Shown here in pieces: positions 28,674 through 40,295 of a stretch of DNA of 64,000 bases. Below the pieces are notes generated by a model that ran no database searches, was not told the origin of the DNA, and was given only the letters and a program-made list of their open reading frames with translations. Every line of letters starts with the position of its first letter. Within the stretch, counting starts at the first letter, position 1. A program made the position numbers and the translations under genes. The stretch is taken from the NCBI RefSeq assembly GCF_028823635.1, contig NZ_JAPEHU010000003.1, positions 124,001-188,000 on the forward strand, read 5' to 3'. Source of the DNA: Demequina sp. B12 (GTDB lineage: Bacteria; Actinomycetota; Actinomycetes; Actinomycetales; Demequinaceae).

Positions 28674-30469
28674 GCCAGGGCGTCCTTCAACCGCCGCGTC
28701 ACCTCAGCGGCGGCATCGGCTACCACGAGGCTCTCCGATGCGCCAGTAGCGCGCGTCTTCAGTTCCACCTCGCCGGCTGCGAGCCCACGGCCCACGACCA
28801 CAATGAACGGCGCACCTAGCAGCTCGGCGTCCTTGAACTTGACGCCGGGCGACACCTTGGGACGGTCGTCGTACAGGACCTCAACGCCAGCGTTCTCAAG
28901 GCTGGCTGCGAGTTCGGCAGCGGCCTCAAACACCGCATCGTCCTTGCCCGTGGCGACCACGTGGACGTGGAACGGTGCCACGTTGATGGGCCAGGTCAGG
29001 CCCAGCTCGTCGTGGTTGAGTTCCGCGAGCAGAGCGAGCACACGAGTGACGCCGATGCCATACGAGCCCATCGTCACGACCTGCTGCTTGCCGTTGACGT
29101 CAAGCACCTTGAGTTCAAGAGCCTCGGCGTACTTGCGTCCCAGCTGGAAGATGTGCCCGATCTCGACGCCGCGCGCGAGTTCGAGTGGACCGGAGCCGTC
29201 CGGGGCAGGGTCGCCCGCCCGTACTTCCGCTGCTTCAATCGTGCCGTCGGCCGTGAAATCACGGCCAGCGGTGAGTTCGAACACGTGGCGGCCGGCTTCG
29301 TTGGCCCCGGTGATCCATCGGGTTCCGGAGACGATGCGCGGGTCCAGCAAGTACCGAACAGCAGTGTCGTCCTCGTCCCCCGCCGAGACACCTTCTGGCC
29401 GTGCCTGCGGTCCCAAGACGCCCGGCCCGATGTAGCCCTTCACCAGCTCAGGGTGCTTGGCGAAGTCGGCCTCGGTTGCAGCCTCAACCTCGTTCGGAGC
29501 AAGCACTGCCTCCACACGAGCCATATCGACATCGCGGTCACCGGGAACTCCCACGACCAGCAGGGAGCGCTCCCCTGCCGGAGAGGTCACGGCGAGGACA
29601 ACGTTCTTCAGAGTGTCAGCAGCGGTCCACTCGCGATCGGGACGCGGGTGATCCGCGTTGGCCATCGCCACGAGCGTGTCAATGGTGGGCGTGTCCGGCG
29701 TATCTTCCACGTGAGCGGCGGGGGCATCGGTGAAGTCGATGTCGGCAGGTACCGGCGTCGTCACGGCCTCGACGTTGGCGGCGTAGCCTCCGGGCGAGCG
29801 CACGTAAGTGTCTTCGCCGACCTCGGTGGAGGCAAGGAACTCTTCGGACTTGGACCCACCCATGGCACCCGACATCGCGGACACGATCACGTAGTCCAGT
29901 CCCAAACGGTCAAAGATGCGGATGTAAGCGGCACGTTGGGCTTGGTACGACGCCTCAAGGGCCTCGTCGTCAATATCGAAGGAATAGGCGTCCTTCATGA
30001 TGAACTCGCGGCCGCGCAACAGTCCGGCACGGGGACGCGCCTCATCGCGGTACTTGGTCTGAATCTGGTAGATCGAGAGCGGCAAGTCCTTGTAGGAGGA
30101 GTACAAGTCCTTCACCAGCAAGGCAAACATCTCTTCATGTGTGGGCGCCAGGAGCATGTCGGTGCCCTTGCGGTCCTGCAGACGGAAGAGGTTGGGTCCA
30201 TACTCCGTCCACCGACCGGTGGCCTCGTACGGCTCTCGCGGCAACAAGGCCGGGAAGTGCACTTCCTGGGATCCTGCGCGCTCCATCTCCTCGCGCACCA
30301 CTGCCTCAACCTTTGCCAGCACCTTCAGGCCCAGAGGCAACCACGAGTAGATGCCTGGCGCGGCACGACGAATGTAGCCCGCCCGGATCAGAAGCTTGTG
30401 CGAGGCGACCTCGGCATCGGCCGGATCTTCACGAAGGGTACGCAGAAAAAGTGTGGACATGCGAAGCAT
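28670..30469 (-). CDS. proS: Prolyl-tRNA synthetase
   Basis: Charges tRNA-Pro. The 599 residues match the bacterial class with an editing insertion: class II motif 1 at [22 protein letters not shown], motif 2 near [27 protein letters not shown], the INS editing domain in the middle (about residues 230-400), motif 3 at [12 protein letters not shown] and the anticodon-binding domain at the end. TAGGCT lies 6 nt before ATG 30469, suggesting a leaderless mRNA. It converges with the lipoprotein gene. Confidence 0.97.
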   Translation of the reverse strand: MLRMSTLFLRTLREDPADAEVASHKLLIRAGYIRRAAPGIYSWLPLGLKVLAKVEAVVREEMERAGSQEVHFPALLPREPYEATGRWTEYGPNLFRLQDRKGTDMLLAPTHEEMFALLVKDLYSSYKDLPLSIYQIQTKYRDEARPRAGLLRGREFIMKDAYSFDIDDEALEASYQAQRAAYIRIFDRLGLDYVIVSAMSGAMGGSKSEEFLASTEVGEDTYVRSPGGYAANVEAVTTPVPADIDFTDAPAAHVEDTPDTPTIDTLVAMANADHPRPDREWTAADTLKNVVLAVTSPAGERSLLVVGVPGDRDVDMARVEAVLAPNEVEAATEADFAKHPELVKGYIGPGVLGPQARPEGVSAGDEDDTAVRYLLDPRIVSGTRWITGANEAGRHVFELTAGRDFTADGTIEAAEVRAGDPAPDGSGPLELARGVEIGHIFQLGRKYAEALELKVLDVNGKQQVVTMGSYGIGVTRVLALLAELNHDELGLTWPINVAPFHVHVVATGKDDAVFEAAAELAASLENAGVEVLYDDRPKVSPGVKFKDAELLGAPFIVVVGRGLAAGEVELKTRATGASESLVVADAAAEVTRRLKDALA

Positions 30470-30475
30470 GGGCTA

Positions 30476-30481
30476 AGCCTA
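30476..30481 (-). promoter_or_regulatory. Predicted -10 element of proS (leaderless)
   Basis: TAGGCT on the minus strand ends 6 nt before the proS ATG at 30469, putting the transcript start on the start codon. No ribosome binding site or convincing -35 is visible. Confidence 0.4.
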
Positions 30482-30551
30482 GTTCACCGCCTGGAAGCCA
30501 CGGCCACGATGAAGAAAGACCTGAAGCCCCGCCGTGGTTCTACGGCCAGGG

Positions 30552-31475
30552 CTAGAACATGATGGTCGCGAACGTGCCCACCCGCCGGAACCCCACCGCG
30601 TCATACGCCGCAAGAGCCGCGGCGTTGAAGTCATTCACGTACAGCGACACGGTGGGAGCATGATCGGCACGCACAGCCGCAATGACCTGAGCGATCCCCA
30701 CCCGCGCAAGCCCACGACCGCGCGCCGAGGGATGAACCCACACTCCCTGCAGTTGTGCGACTCCCCCGCCCAACGCACCAACCTCCGCCTTAAACACCAC
30801 TTCACGGCGTCCACCCACGACACCGAACTGGACATACGCGCGACCCGCTCGAATCAGGTAGTGAAGCCGGTCCTCATAGGCGGCGCGTCCATGACGCATC
30901 GGGTCGTACCCCACCTCCCCGATGAACATATGAACGCACGCCGGAAGCAACTTCTCGTAGTCGTCCTCGGTTGCCTGCCTGAGGGGTTCCAGTTGAAGCG
31001 CATCTGCCGCAGTCACGACACCAGGCTCAGGGTCGCTCGCAATAGCAAGCGACTCCTGGCGGGAACGCACCTCCCGCGCGGGGCCCCACCACGGCTCGAC
31101 TCTCCCCCACAAATCCAAAGTCACCGCAGCATCCCCCACCAAAGCCGCTGGTCGGTTGAGCCTGCCGACTATGGCCGCAGCAACATCGGCCCGTACGGCA
31201 TCGTCGTCGTCAACATCGCCAGTAGAAGGGAGGACTGCACTCAAGTTCGCGCCAGCCCACACCAGGCCTACCAACTCCTTGGACCAGCCAGTACGACGCC
31301 GCACGCCCCACAATCCAGCAGGCACCACGCCTGAGCCTTGGGCTGCCTCTAGGTACATGGCAGGCACCACATACGCCACCGGATCAACGGCACACATCGC
31401 CGTCATGTCCTCCAAGTCGCGCCGCTGCGCCGGGGCCAGCACATGCTGGGCCCTCCGGAGCAGCGAATCGGTCAT
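30552..31475 (-). CDS. GNAT acetyltransferase with N-terminal DUF4081 domain
   Basis: A 307-residue two-domain protein. The N-terminal half (about 1-155) matches the DUF4081 type that precedes GNAT domains in actinobacteria. The C-terminal half is a GNAT fold with [23 protein letters not shown], containing the acetyl-CoA loop ARGRGLA, and the family end [25 protein letters not shown]. Its start overlaps the ispG stop by 4 bases, so it is in the ispG transcript. The acceptor is unknown. Confidence 0.85.
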   Translation of the reverse strand: MTDSLLRRAQHVLAPAQRRDLEDMTAMCAVDPVAYVVPAMYLEAAQGSGVVPAGLWGVRRRTGWSKELVGLVWAGANLSAVLPSTGDVDDDDAVRADVAAAIVGRLNRPAALVGDAAVTLDLWGRVEPWWGPAREVRSRQESLAIASDPEPGVVTAADALQLEPLRQATEDDYEKLLPACVHMFIGEVGYDPMRHGRAAYEDRLHYLIRAGRAYVQFGVVGGRREVVFKAEVGALGGGVAQLQGVWVHPSARGRGLARVGIAQVIAAVRADHAPTVSLYVNDFNAAALAAYDAVGFRRVGTFATIMF

Positions 31476-32623
31476 GACGAAGCGACGACCTCAGGCGACG
31501 CACCCTCGACGGGCTCCATCGTCTCCGCGATACGCATGGCCTCTTCGATGAGAGTCTCCACGATCTGGGACTCCGGCACAGTCTTAATGACCTCACCCTT
31601 AACGAAGATCTGCCCCTTGCCGTTACCCGACGCCACGCCCAGATCAGCTTCACGCGCCTCACCGGGGCCGTTGACGACACAGCCCATCACCGCGACGCGC
31701 AACGGCACTTCCATACCTTCAAGCCCGGCTGTGACCTTCTCTGCGAGCTCATACACGTCAACCTGTGCGCGTCCGCATGAAGGGCAGGACACAATCTCGA
31801 GCTTGCGCTCGCGCAGGTTCAGGGCCTGGAGAATCTGGATGCCGACCTTGACCTCCTCGACGGGAGGCGCGGACAGGGACACGCGGATGGTGTCACCGAT
31901 GCCCTGGCTCAGCAGCGCACCGAATGCGGTGGCGGACTTGATGGTGCCCTGGAACGCGGGCCCGGCCTCGGTCACACCCAGGTGCAGGGGCCAGTCGCCG
32001 CGCTCGGAGAGCTGCTTGTAGGCCTCGACCATGACCACGGGATCGTTGTGCTTGACCGAGATCTTGAAGTCGTGGAAGTCATGCTCCTCGAACAGGCTGG
32101 CCTCCCACACGGCGGATTCCACCAGCGCCTCAGGCGTGGGCTTGCCGTACTTCTCCAGTAGGCGCTTGTCGAGGCTGCCGGCGTTGACACCAATACGGAT
32201 CGACGTGCCGTGATCCTTCGCGGCCTGCGCGATCTCCTTGACCTGATCGTCAAACTTCTTGATGTTGCCAGGGTTCACTCGCACCGCCGCACAGCCGGCC
32301 TCGATCGCCGCATACACATACTTGGGTTGGAAGTGAATGTCAGCGATGACCGGAATCTGAGACTTGCGCGCAATCGCAGGAAGAGCGTCGGCATCGTCCT
32401 GCGTGGGGCACGCCACACGCACGATGTCGCACCCAGCCGCCGTGAGCTCGGCGATCTGCTGAAGCGTGGCGTTGACGTCATGGGTCTTGGTCGTCGTCAT
32501 GGACTGCACGCTCACAGGTGCATCCCCACCGACGTACACGTCGCCCACCTTGATCTTGCGCGTCTTGCGGCGTGGCGCAATCGTCGGGGCGGGCATGGCA
32601 GGCATTCCGAGTCCAATAGTCAC
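31472..32623 (-). CDS. ispG: 4-hydroxy-3-methylbut-2-enyl diphosphate synthase (flavodoxin/ferredoxin)
   Basis: Iron-sulfur enzyme of the MEP isoprenoid pathway (GcpE), 383 residues. The TIM barrel has [11 protein letters not shown] and RVNPGNI, and the C-terminal half carries the 4Fe-4S cysteines in SCPSCGR and the later [17 protein letters not shown] 32623 has AAGGAG some 12 nt upstream. Clustered with rseP and dxr, and dxr is the first committed enzyme of the same pathway. Confidence 0.96.
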   Translation of the reverse strand: MTIGLGMPAMPAPTIAPRRKTRKIKVGDVYVGGDAPVSVQSMTTTKTHDVNATLQQIAELTAAGCDIVRVACPTQDDADALPAIARKSQIPVIADIHFQPKYVYAAIEAGCAAVRVNPGNIKKFDDQVKEIAQAAKDHGTSIRIGVNAGSLDKRLLEKYGKPTPEALVESAVWEASLFEEHDFHDFKISVKHNDPVVMVEAYKQLSERGDWPLHLGVTEAGPAFQGTIKSATAFGALLSQGIGDTIRVSLSAPPVEEVKVGIQILQALNLRERKLEIVSCPSCGRAQVDVYELAEKVTAGLEGMEVPLRVAVMGCVVNGPGEAREADLGVASGNGKGQIFVKGEVIKTVPESQIVETLIEEAMRIAETMEPVEGASPEVVASS

Positions 32624-32698
32624 GGTCTCATTATCTCCTTGTACGTCGAGCTTCAGGTTACGTGTGCAGGCGTGGCAATAGGGCCGCGGCTGCCGCCG

Positions 32699-34009
32699 CT
32701 AGGTCACAGAAACGGGCGCCACGATATCCGCATAGATCAAAATCACGCCCATCAGCATGAGGAACCCGAACATGCCGTAGGCAAAGGGCATCATGCGGGC
32801 AACATCCACGGGGGCCGGCTTGGCCAGGCCCCGAACGCGCGCCCACCCATTCTTGATGGCTTGCCACAACGCGGAAGCAATATGGCCGCCGTCAAGTGGC
32901 ACGAGCGGAATCATGTTGAAGGCAAACAAGGCAAGGTTCAGGCCACCGAGCAGCATCAGCATGTCGCCGATCTTCTGCACGATTCCGTAACCTTCGACGT
33001 CCGCGGAAGCGATCTCACCGGCGACCTGCCCCACGCCCACCACGCCGATGACGGAGCTCGCGTCACGTTCTTCGAGTCCGAAGGCGGCACGGGTGGTGTG
33101 ATACAGCTGCTCAGGCAACGTGGCAATGACCTTCATCGTCTGACCCAGGTAGTCCCACGCCAGCACGGTGCCAGCGGTGAGGGGCTGCTGGAGTACCTGG
33201 ACGTCGGAGTACATGCCCATGTAACCCACGACCTCGGTCTGTGGATTCCCGTCGCTGTCCGTCAGGGGTTGACCGTTGCTGTCAGTGGCCGTGCGTTCGC
33301 GTTCCGCAGGAGACACATCGAGCGTGACGGTTTCTCCGTTGCGGTCCACGACTACCGGGATCGTCTCACCCGCGGCATCGGCGATGATGGCGGTGGCCTG
33401 ATCCCATTCGGTGACGTCCTCACCGTCCACCGCAACAATGGTGTCGCCCGGCTGGAGACCTGCCTCGACAGCGGGGGATGCAGGATCACCGGAACTACAC
33501 TCCACGGATCCCTGCGCCGGCACACATGGCACCACTTCGTCCACCGTCAACGTTGTGGTCGGCGCTCCAATGAGCGACAACGTCAAGGTGAACATCACGA
33601 TCGCCAACGCGAGATTGACGAACGGTCCCCCTGCCATGACGATGACTTTTTTCCACCAGGCCAGGTGATAAAAAGCCCGGTGGTCCTCCCCAGGTTGGAT
33701 ATCTTCCACCGCAACGTCACGAGCATCGGCGATCAACCGACCGGGCCAGCCTTTGACCTTCACGGGCTTGACGCGGTCCTCGGGCGGGATCATTCCCACC
33801 AGCTTGACGTAACCACCAAGTGGAATCGCCTTCAGGCCGTATTCGGTCTCTTTGCCCTGGCGCGACCACAAGGTTGGCCCAAAGCCCACGAAGTACTCGC
33901 TCACTCGCACACCAAACTTCTTGGCGGGGACCATATGCCCCACCTCGTGCAAAGCGATCGACACCAGAAGGCCCACAATGAGCACCACGACGCCTATGAC
34001 GGTTGCCAT
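32699..34009 (-). CDS. rseP: Site-2 intramembrane metalloprotease (RseP/Rip1-like)
   Basis: M50 family zinc protease of 436 residues that cleaves membrane-spanning anti-sigma factors or signal-peptide remnants. Zinc motif HEVGH in the first helix, a central PDZ domain (EAGLQPGDTIVAVDGEDV) and the third ligand in FNMIPLVPLDGGH. Four membrane segments are visible. It lies between dxr and ispG, a conserved arrangement of actinobacteria. The target anti-sigma factor is not in this window. Confidence 0.94.
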   Translation of the reverse strand: MATVIGVVVLIVGLLVSIALHEVGHMVPAKKFGVRVSEYFVGFGPTLWSRQGKETEYGLKAIPLGGYVKLVGMIPPEDRVKPVKVKGWPGRLIADARDVAVEDIQPGEDHRAFYHLAWWKKVIVMAGGPFVNLALAIVMFTLTLSLIGAPTTTLTVDEVVPCVPAQGSVECSSGDPASPAVEAGLQPGDTIVAVDGEDVTEWDQATAIIADAAGETIPVVVDRNGETVTLDVSPAERERTATDSNGQPLTDSDGNPQTEVVGYMGMYSDVQVLQQPLTAGTVLAWDYLGQTMKVIATLPEQLYHTTRAAFGLEERDASSVIGVVGVGQVAGEIASADVEGYGIVQKIGDMLMLLGGLNLALFAFNMIPLVPLDGGHIASALWQAIKNGWARVRGLAKPAPVDVARMMPFAYGMFGFLMLMGVILIYADIVAPVSVT

Positions 34010-34092
34010 GTCCCTACCTTACGTTTCTCTACCCAGCCGTTGGGCACGTCCTCCAGACACCGAACGCCAGCGTGATCTGGCCCGCGCATCCG

Positions 34093-35277
34093 CTACGACG
34101 TCATCACTTCTGCGGCACGGACACGGGCCCACGCCTCGGCCTCATCGACCGCCTCGAGCGTGAGTTCCGTCGGCGCTTGGTACTCCTCCACAACGCGCCG
34201 AACCGTGTCAACGATCCCCAGGAATGGAAGTTCTCCGTCGATAAAAGCTTGGACGCACTCTTCGTTGGCGGCGTTGAAAACAGCGGGGTGGAGAGCCGAT
34301 GCTTCGACGGCCTGGCGAGCCAAACTCACCGCAGGGAAGGCGTCTTCATCGAGCGGAGCGAAGGTCCATGTGCTCGCCTGGGTCCAGTCCATGCCCGGAG
34401 CCGCATCCGCCACGCGCTCGGGCCAGCTCAGGCCGAGCGCGATGGGCAAGCGCATGTCCGGTGGTGAGACCTGCGCAAGTGTTGATCCATCGATGAACTC
34501 CACCATGGAGTGGACGATCGACTGCGCATGGACCACGACGTCGATCCGGCCCATCGGGATATCGAAGAGCAGGTGTGCCTCGATCACTTCAAGCGCCTTG
34601 TTCACCATCGATGCCGAGTTGATCGTGACGACTGCCCCCATGTCCCACGTGGGGTGTCGTAGAGCGTCAGCAGCAGTGACATCCGCAAGCTCTGCCCGGG
34701 AGCGGCCACGGAAGGCTCCGCCCGAGGCCGTGACGACGAGGCGACGGACTTCCTCTGCACGCCCGCCCCGCAGTGCCTGGGCCAGCGCAGAATGTTCGGA
34801 GTCCACCGGCACAATCTGGTCGGGCCTTTGTACCGCGGCCTTCACCAGTGCACCACCCGCAACGAGCGACTCTTTGTTGGCAAGCGCCAAGGTGCTGCCT
34901 GCGTTCAAAGCAGCGAGTGTGGGGCGCAACCCCACGGAGCCAGTGATGCCGTTCAACACGACGTCCGCGCCCCTCGATGCTGCTTCCACCACTGCGTCCG
35001 CGCCGCCAGCGACCTCTACGCCTGGAAGACGGGCAGCCACCTCGCGAGCCGCCTCCGCTCGTGCGACCGCGACGAACTGAGGCCGGAACGTGAGCGCTTG
35101 CGTGACGACGGCCTCGACATCGGAGCCTCCCGCAGCGAGGGCTGTGACGTGAAACTGCTCGGGGTTGCGAGCGATGACGTCAAGAGCCTGGGTACCAATC
35201 GACCCAGTCGAGCCGAGGAGGGCAACGCTGCGCATGGTGGTCGAACTATCGTGGGCCAACGAGGCGGCAGCACTCAC
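34093..35277 (-). CDS. dxr: 1-deoxy-D-xylulose 5-phosphate reductoisomerase
   Basis: NADPH-dependent enzyme making MEP, 394 residues. N-terminal GSTGSIGTQALDV for cofactor, LANKESLVAGG and VPVDSEHSALAQAL with the metal and substrate residues, and the catalytic SGGAFRG loop. Its start overlaps the stop of the DivIVA-like gene by 4 bases. Followed after about 80 bases by rseP and then ispG of the same pathway. Confidence 0.96.
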   Translation of the reverse strand: MSAAASLAHDSSTTMRSVALLGSTGSIGTQALDVIARNPEQFHVTALAAGGSDVEAVVTQALTFRPQFVAVARAEAAREVAARLPGVEVAGGADAVVEAASRGADVVLNGITGSVGLRPTLAALNAGSTLALANKESLVAGGALVKAAVQRPDQIVPVDSEHSALAQALRGGRAEEVRRLVVTASGGAFRGRSRAELADVTAADALRHPTWDMGAVVTINSASMVNKALEVIEAHLLFDIPMGRIDVVVHAQSIVHSMVEFIDGSTLAQVSPPDMRLPIALGLSWPERVADAAPGMDWTQASTWTFAPLDEDAFPAVSLARQAVEASALHPAVFNAANEECVQAFIDGELPFLGIVDTVRRVVEEYQAPTELTLEAVDEAEAWARVRAAEVMTS

Positions 35278-35834
35278 GAAGCACCGAGCAGAATGTCCAC
35301 GGCACGAGCGAGGTATGCGTCAACAACACGCTCCTCGTACGCCTTCTTGCCGTGGCGGCGCCCGAAAGTCATGTTGCGGATCTCGTCCGGAGTGACAGGC
35401 TCACCGCGATCAAAGAACGTGATCAACCGATCGAGCAAAGCGTCCACATCTGCTGCGTCATACCCCGCGCTCAGCGCACCTGGGTGTGCAAAGCGCTCGC
35501 CAACGGGACGGCGCAGCCGTGGATACAGGCTCTGAGCCTTGTCGGCCAGATCACGCATCCACGCGTCTTGGCCGTAACTCTTGACATACCGCTCACGCCC
35601 ACGCATGGCAAACGCCACTTCGAGACGGTCCAGTGCGGCGTCGACCGCTGCGGGAGCGTAGCCGCCATGGGAGAGGTCAAAGCTTGCGCGTCTGACGTCG
35701 AACGGATCAAGTTCTCTCGAGCCGGACGGGTCCTCGTATGCCGCGCGCGCATAGTCGAAGAACTCCTCGACGTCTTCTCGCTCGTAGCCCAGTTTGAACA
35801 CGCTTACTCGGGGGAACAACCCGTTCTTCGCCAC
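35274..35834 (-). CDS. DivIVA-domain repeat protein
   Basis: A 186-residue soluble protein that contains two or three copies of a short DivIVA-like motif: FPRVSVFKLGYEREDVEEFFDYA, then FDLSHGGYAPAAVDAALDRLE and GALSAGYDAADVDALLDRLITFF. These resemble the membrane-curvature-sensing head of DivIVA but lack the long coiled coil. GTG 35834 abuts the rlmN stop codon. A link to polar growth or septation is plausible but not shown. Confidence 0.8.
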   Translation of the reverse strand: MAKNGLFPRVSVFKLGYEREDVEEFFDYARAAYEDPSGSRELDPFDVRRASFDLSHGGYAPAAVDAALDRLEVAFAMRGRERYVKSYGQDAWMRDLADKAQSLYPRLRRPVGERFAHPGALSAGYDAADVDALLDRLITFFDRGEPVTPDEIRNMTFGRRHGKKAYEERVVDAYLARAVDILLGAS

Positions 35835-36950
35835 TCACGCCTCCTTGATCGCCAGCTGTCCGCAGGCTCCATCGATGTCGCTACCACGAGTATCGCGGAT
35901 AGTTGTGGGAATTCCATGAGAACGGAGGCGGTTCACGAACTCACGCTCGACTGCTGGGTCCGATGCAGTCCAAATGGAGCCCGGCGTGGGGTTCAGGGGA
36001 ATCGGGTTGACATGTACCCAGCCTTCTCCCCTGGCGTTGAGCTTCTCGCCGAGCAAGTCAGCGCGATGGGCGTGGTCGTTCATGTCGCGAATCAGGGCGT
36101 ATTCGATCGAGACTCGACGGCCGGTGGCGTCGAAGTAGCGGCGCGCAGCATCAAGTGCTTCGTCCACAGACCAACGCGTGTTGATCGGCACCAGTTCGTT
36201 GCGCAACTCATCGTCGGGCGCATGGAGGCTAAGCGCGAGAGTGACAGGGATGCCCTCCTTCGCCAGCTTGTCGATCGCCGGGACCAGGCCCACGGTCGAC
36301 ACAGTGACGTGACGCGCCGACAAACCGAAGCCTTCGGGCTCCGGCGTCGTCAGCGCACGCACCGTCGCCATGACGGCCTTGTAGTTCGCAAGCGGTTCAC
36401 CCATGCCCATGAACACCACGTTCGACAAACGCACGGGGTCTCCGCCCAAGTCGCCATCGCGCGCAGCAAGGGCCGCCATCCGCACCTGTTCGATGATCTC
36501 TGCCGCCGACAGGTTGCGTGTCAGGCCCATCTGTCCCGTGGCACAGAAGGGGCACGCCATTCCGCAGCCCGCCTGACTGGTGACGCACAGCGTTGCGCGA
36601 CCGGGGTACTTCATCAGCACGGACTCGACCTTGACGTTGTCGTGCAAGCTCCACAGCGTCTTCTTGGTCGCGCCGCCATCTGCTTCAAGGGACGTGACCT
36701 TGGACAACAACGGCGGGAACAACGCCTCGACGAGGCCGTCCCGCGCACCAGCAGGAAGGTCCGTCATGTCCTCAGCGGTAGCCGTGAGGTGCGAGTAGTA
36801 GTGGTGAGCCATTTGCTTGGCCCTGAACGCCGGTTGCCCGAGCTCACGCACGGCTTCCTGCCGCTCCTCGCGAGTCAAGTCGGCGAAGTGACGCGGCGGC
36901 TTGCCGCGCCGTGGAGCTGCCATCTGCAGCAAAGGTCGTTGTGTCATCAC
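35835..36950 (-). CDS. rlmN: 23S rRNA (adenine2503-C2)/tRNA methyltransferase RlmN
   Basis: Radical-SAM dual-specificity methyltransferase, 371 residues. The SAM cluster cysteines appear as CGMACPFC (CxxxCxxC), followed by [15 protein letters not shown] and the [12 protein letters not shown]-contact loop. The catalytic cysteine near the end is seen in DIDGACGQL. Overlaps the cdsA stop by 4 bases; the DivIVA-like gene starts right at its stop. Confidence 0.96.
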   Translation of the reverse strand: MMTQRPLLQMAAPRRGKPPRHFADLTREERQEAVRELGQPAFRAKQMAHHYYSHLTATAEDMTDLPAGARDGLVEALFPPLLSKVTSLEADGGATKKTLWSLHDNVKVESVLMKYPGRATLCVTSQAGCGMACPFCATGQMGLTRNLSAAEIIEQVRMAALAARDGDLGGDPVRLSNVVFMGMGEPLANYKAVMATVRALTTPEPEGFGLSARHVTVSTVGLVPAIDKLAKEGIPVTLALSLHAPDDELRNELVPINTRWSVDEALDAARRYFDATGRRVSIEYALIRDMNDHAHRADLLGEKLNARGEGWVHVNPIPLNPTPGSIWTASDPAVEREFVNRLRSHGIPTTIRDTRGSDIDGACGQLAIKEA

Positions 36951-38035
36951 GCTCCCAGGAACAGTGCGAAGACGACGTAGCCCGCGGGGGCGGCCACGAC
37001 GATTGAGTCCAGACGGTCCATGATCCCACCGTGCCCCGGGATCAGTCCGCTCATGTCTTTGATTTGGATGTCGCGCTTAATCGCGGACTCGGCCAAGTCA
37101 CCCATCACAGCAGCGATGGTGCAGACGGCACCGACGGCTGCCCCAATCCACCAGCGTCCGTCATAGAAGTAGTGTGCGGCGACTGATGCTGCCACGGTTC
37201 CCAGCACGACACCGCCTGCAAATCCCTCCCACGTCTTCTTGGGGCTCACGCGGGGCGCCATCGGGTGTTTGCCGGCAATCATTCCGGCAAACAGACCGCC
37301 GGTGTCGTTTCCGACCACCGCGATCACCACAATGAGGACGCGGATCCACCCGTGGTCGGCGATCTCGAGGAGGATGAGGAAGCTGGCGAGGAAGGGAATC
37401 CACATCAGGGTGACGATCGACGCCATGGCATCCGCCATGGTGTTCTCTACTCGCTCGTCCGCGACGCGCCATGCCACCACACCGGCGCAACCAACGAGCA
37501 GCGCCACCACGAGCCCCTCGGGGCCTCCGGTCCAGGTCGCGACGCCCATCCCGGCTGTCGCCAGCATGATGGGGATGATCGAAATGTGACGCGAGCTCTT
37601 GGCCAGCGCCACCTTCCACTCGTAGGTCGCACCCATGCACACGAACACCAGTGCGATGGCGAAGACCAGGGGGTTCCACCACGCGATAGCGAGCGCGCCG
37701 ATCAGAATGGTGAGACCCACCAGCGTCGCGATGGGCATATTGCGCCCGCCGCGCTGGACCGGTGCGTCCTGCTCCACAGGCGTCTCGACTGCGGTGACGA
37801 CGGGGTCGATTGCATCGCCGTCGACGCCCTCATCAGGGACATCGGCCTCAGCTCGGGCGCGCTCGCGCGCCTCGGCAACGCTCATCTGGCCTGCGGGGTC
37901 ATACACGGGCGCGAATACTGGCTCTCCGTGGAGAGCAGGCATCCCAGTACCCGTCACACGCTGCGGGGTGAACTGTTGAGGAGCCGATGCCGGAGCAGGC
38001 TCCACATGCTTGTCACGCCGTCGAAAAATACTCAT
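36947..38035 (-). CDS. cdsA: Phosphatidate cytidylyltransferase
   Basis: Makes CDP-diacylglycerol for phospholipid synthesis. The 362-residue protein has a hydrophilic N-terminal extension of about 100 residues, then roughly eight membrane helices and the family signature near the C-terminus, S-P-K-K-T-W-E-G-F with [11 protein letters not shown] and the late [11 protein letters not shown]. It lies 28 bases downstream of frr and overlaps rlmN. The long acidic N-terminus is common in actinobacteria. Confidence 0.95.
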   Translation of the reverse strand: MSIFRRRDKHVEPAPASAPQQFTPQRVTGTGMPALHGEPVFAPVYDPAGQMSVAEARERARAEADVPDEGVDGDAIDPVVTAVETPVEQDAPVQRGGRNMPIATLVGLTILIGALAIAWWNPLVFAIALVFVCMGATYEWKVALAKSSRHISIIPIMLATAGMGVATWTGGPEGLVVALLVGCAGVVAWRVADERVENTMADAMASIVTLMWIPFLASFLILLEIADHGWIRVLIVVIAVVGNDTGGLFAGMIAGKHPMAPRVSPKKTWEGFAGGVVLGTVAASVAAHYFYDGRWWIGAAVGAVCTIAAVMGDLAESAIKRDIQIKDMSGLIPGHGGIMDRLDSIVVAAPAGYVVFALFLGA

Positions 38036-38063
38036 CTGGCGCTACGCCGGATTCCACACGAGG

Positions 38064-38621
38064 TCAGACCTCGAGCAGTTCGCCTTCCTTCGCAGCAAGC
38101 AGCGCGTCAACCGCCTCGACGTGCTTCTTGGTAAGGCCGTCGAGTTCCTTCTCGGCGCGTGCACCATCGTCCTCGCCAACCTCGCCGTCCTTCACAGCGC
38201 TGTCGATCTGGTCCTTTGCCTTGCGGCGCATGTTGCGGATCGTGACGCGGGCTTCTTCGGCGCGGGTCTTCGCCAACTTCACGTAGTCACGGCGACGTTC
38301 TTCGGTGAGCTGCGGCATGACAATGCGCAGGACGTTGCCGTCGTCCGATGGGTTCACGCCCAGGTCCGAGTTGCGCAACGCGGTCTCGATATCCTTCTTG
38401 GCACTCGTGTCGTAGGGAGCGATCATCACCATGCGGGCCTCTGGCACGCTGATCGAAGCCAACTGCTGAAGAGGGGTGGGCGCACCGTAGTAGTCGACCG
38501 TGATGTTGGCGAACATTGCGGCCGAAGCCTGGCCGGAGCGAATCGACGCGAAGTTGTCCTTCGCCACGTCGACGGCCTTGTCCATGCTTTCCTCTGCTTC
38601 GAGGAGGATCTCGTCAGTCAC
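38064..38621 (-). CDS. frr: Ribosome recycling factor
   Basis: A 185-residue factor that splits post-termination ribosomes with EF-G. It is a three-helix-bundle protein with [20 protein letters not shown] and [33 protein letters not shown]. The length and the position after pyrH (24 bases) are standard. Confidence 0.97.
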   Translation of the reverse strand: MTDEILLEAEESMDKAVDVAKDNFASIRSGQASAAMFANITVDYYGAPTPLQQLASISVPEARMVMIAPYDTSAKKDIETALRNSDLGVNPSDDGNVLRIVMPQLTEERRRDYVKLAKTRAEEARVTIRNMRRKAKDQIDSAVKDGEVGEDDGARAEKELDGLTKKHVEAVDALLAAKEGELLEV

Positions 38622-38645
38622 TTCAGTCTCCTTAAAGGTCAGGCA

Positions 38646-39395
38646 TTACGCCGTGACCAGGGTGCCAATTCTCTCACCGAGCAGCGCTCGGGTCACATTT
38701 CCAGGTGCTTCAAGACCAAAGACAACCATGGGCATGCTGTTCTCCATGCACAAGGAGAACGCTGCAGCGTCCATGACTTTCAGACCCTGCTGAAGAGCGT
38801 CCCGATAGGTCACGTGCTCCAAGCGTTGAGCGTTCGGGTCTGTGCGAGGGTCAGCGCTGTAGACGGCATCCACGCCGTTCTTGCCCATGATGACCTCGTC
38901 GCACCGCACTTCGAGCGCACGCTGAACGGAGACCGTGTCAGTAGAGAAGTACGGCATTCCTGCGCCTGCGCCGAAGATGACAACGCGGCCCTTCTCCATG
39001 TGACGCATGGCGCGGCGCGGGATGTATGCCTCCGCGACCTGCCCCATCGTGATGGCCGTCTGGACTCGGGTGTCGACCCCGGCCTGTTCAAGGAAGTCTT
39101 GCAGTGCCAAGGCGTTCATGACGGTGCCAAGCATGCCCATGTAGTCAGCGCGGGCACGTTCCATGCCGCGCTCCGACAGCTCTGCGCCACGGAAGAAGTT
39201 GCCCCCACCGACGACGATGGCGACCTGTACGCCCTGGTCGACGGCTGCGCCGATCTCGCGAGCGACACGAGAAACCACGTCCGGATCAAGGCCGAGTCGG
39301 CCACCACCGAACATTTCTCCAGAGAGCTTCAACAAAACGCGCCGCTGCACCTGGGGCTCCTCCGTGCCCGTCGTCATGTCACTGTCGTCGGGCAT
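38646..39395 (-). CDS. pyrH: UMP kinase
   Basis: Phosphorylates UMP to UDP, 249 residues. Amino-acid-kinase fold with [12 protein letters not shown] at the start, [11 protein letters not shown] and the [12 protein letters not shown] region. ATG 39395 is chosen for the strong CCTAGGAGGTACTCC just upstream; earlier in-frame codons read into tsf-proximal spacer. Follows tsf after about 50 bases. Confidence 0.97.
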   Translation of the reverse strand: MPDDSDMTTGTEEPQVQRRVLLKLSGEMFGGGRLGLDPDVVSRVAREIGAAVDQGVQVAIVVGGGNFFRGAELSERGMERARADYMGMLGTVMNALALQDFLEQAGVDTRVQTAITMGQVAEAYIPRRAMRHMEKGRVVIFGAGAGMPYFSTDTVSVQRALEVRCDEVIMGKNGVDAVYSADPRTDPNAQRLEHVTYRDALQQGLKVMDAAAFSLCMENSMPMVVFGLEAPGNVTRALLGERIGTLVTA

Positions 39396-39444
39396 GGAGT
39401 ACCTCCTAGGCGTAGCGGCGCGTTGAGTAGAAAAACTTGTGGAG

Positions 39445-40284
39445 TTAGGCTCCCACACGGAAGCGGGCGAAGGCTGTTACCTCGCCGCCCACGTTCTCAA
39501 TGACCTTACCAACCGTAGTCTTGGGGTCCTTAGCGAAAGCCTGGTCTACCAGGGTGTTCTCCTTGAAGAAGCCATTGAGGCGGCCTTCAACGATCTTGGG
39601 AAGGGCAGCCTCAGGCTTGCCTTCACCCTTGGCGGTCTCCTCTGCCACGCGGCGCTCGTTCTCAACGACGTCAGCGGGGACGTCGTCACGAACCAGGTAG
39701 ACGGGCGAGTATGCAGCGATGTGCATGGCGATGTCGCGTGCGACCTCGCCACCCTTCGCGTCCGAACCCACGAGAACGCCCACCTGTGCGGGCAGGTCCT
39801 TGTTGGTGCGGTGCAGGTACTCGGTGACCACGGGAGCCTCGATGCGAGCAACGCGGCGCAGGACGACCTTCTCGCCCAGCGTGCCTGCTGCAGCGTCGAT
39901 GTACGCACCCACGGTGGTGTCCTCGATCGAGGCCTCCAGCGCGGCCTCAGCGTCAGCGGCACCGGAGGCAACGACAGCGGCAAGCACGTCGTTGGCAAGA
40001 GAGATGAACTTGTCGTTCTTTGCGACGAAGTCGGTCTCCGAGTTGAGCTCGATCAGGGTGCCCACCTGGCCGCCATCGACGTCAGCAATGGACGCCACGA
40101 CAAGGCCTTCGGAAGCGGAGCGGCCTTCACGCTTGGCAACGCCCTTCAGTCCCTTGACGCGCAGGATGTCAACGGCCTTGTCCAGGTCGCCTTCTGCCTC
40201 GTCGAGAGCCTTCTTAACGTCGAGCATGCCAGCGCCGGTGCGCTCACGGAGCGCCTGAATGTCAGCAACGGTGTAGTTCGCCAT
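39445..40284 (-). CDS. tsf: Translation elongation factor Ts
   Basis: Nucleotide-exchange factor for EF-Tu, 279 residues. UBA-like N-terminus with [16 protein letters not shown], the key contact SETDFVAKN, and the dimerisation domain. AGGAACG lies just before the ATG. It starts 11 bases after rpsB. Confidence 0.97.
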   Translation of the reverse strand: MANYTVADIQALRERTGAGMLDVKKALDEAEGDLDKAVDILRVKGLKGVAKREGRSASEGLVVASIADVDGGQVGTLIELNSETDFVAKNDKFISLANDVLAAVVASGAADAEAALEASIEDTTVGAYIDAAAGTLGEKVVLRRVARIEAPVVTEYLHRTNKDLPAQVGVLVGSDAKGGEVARDIAMHIAAYSPVYLVRDDVPADVVENERRVAEETAKGEGKPEAALPKIVEGRLNGFFKENTLVDQAFAKDPKTTVGKVIENVGGEVTAFARFRVGA

Positions 40285-40295
40285 GGAAGCGTTCC

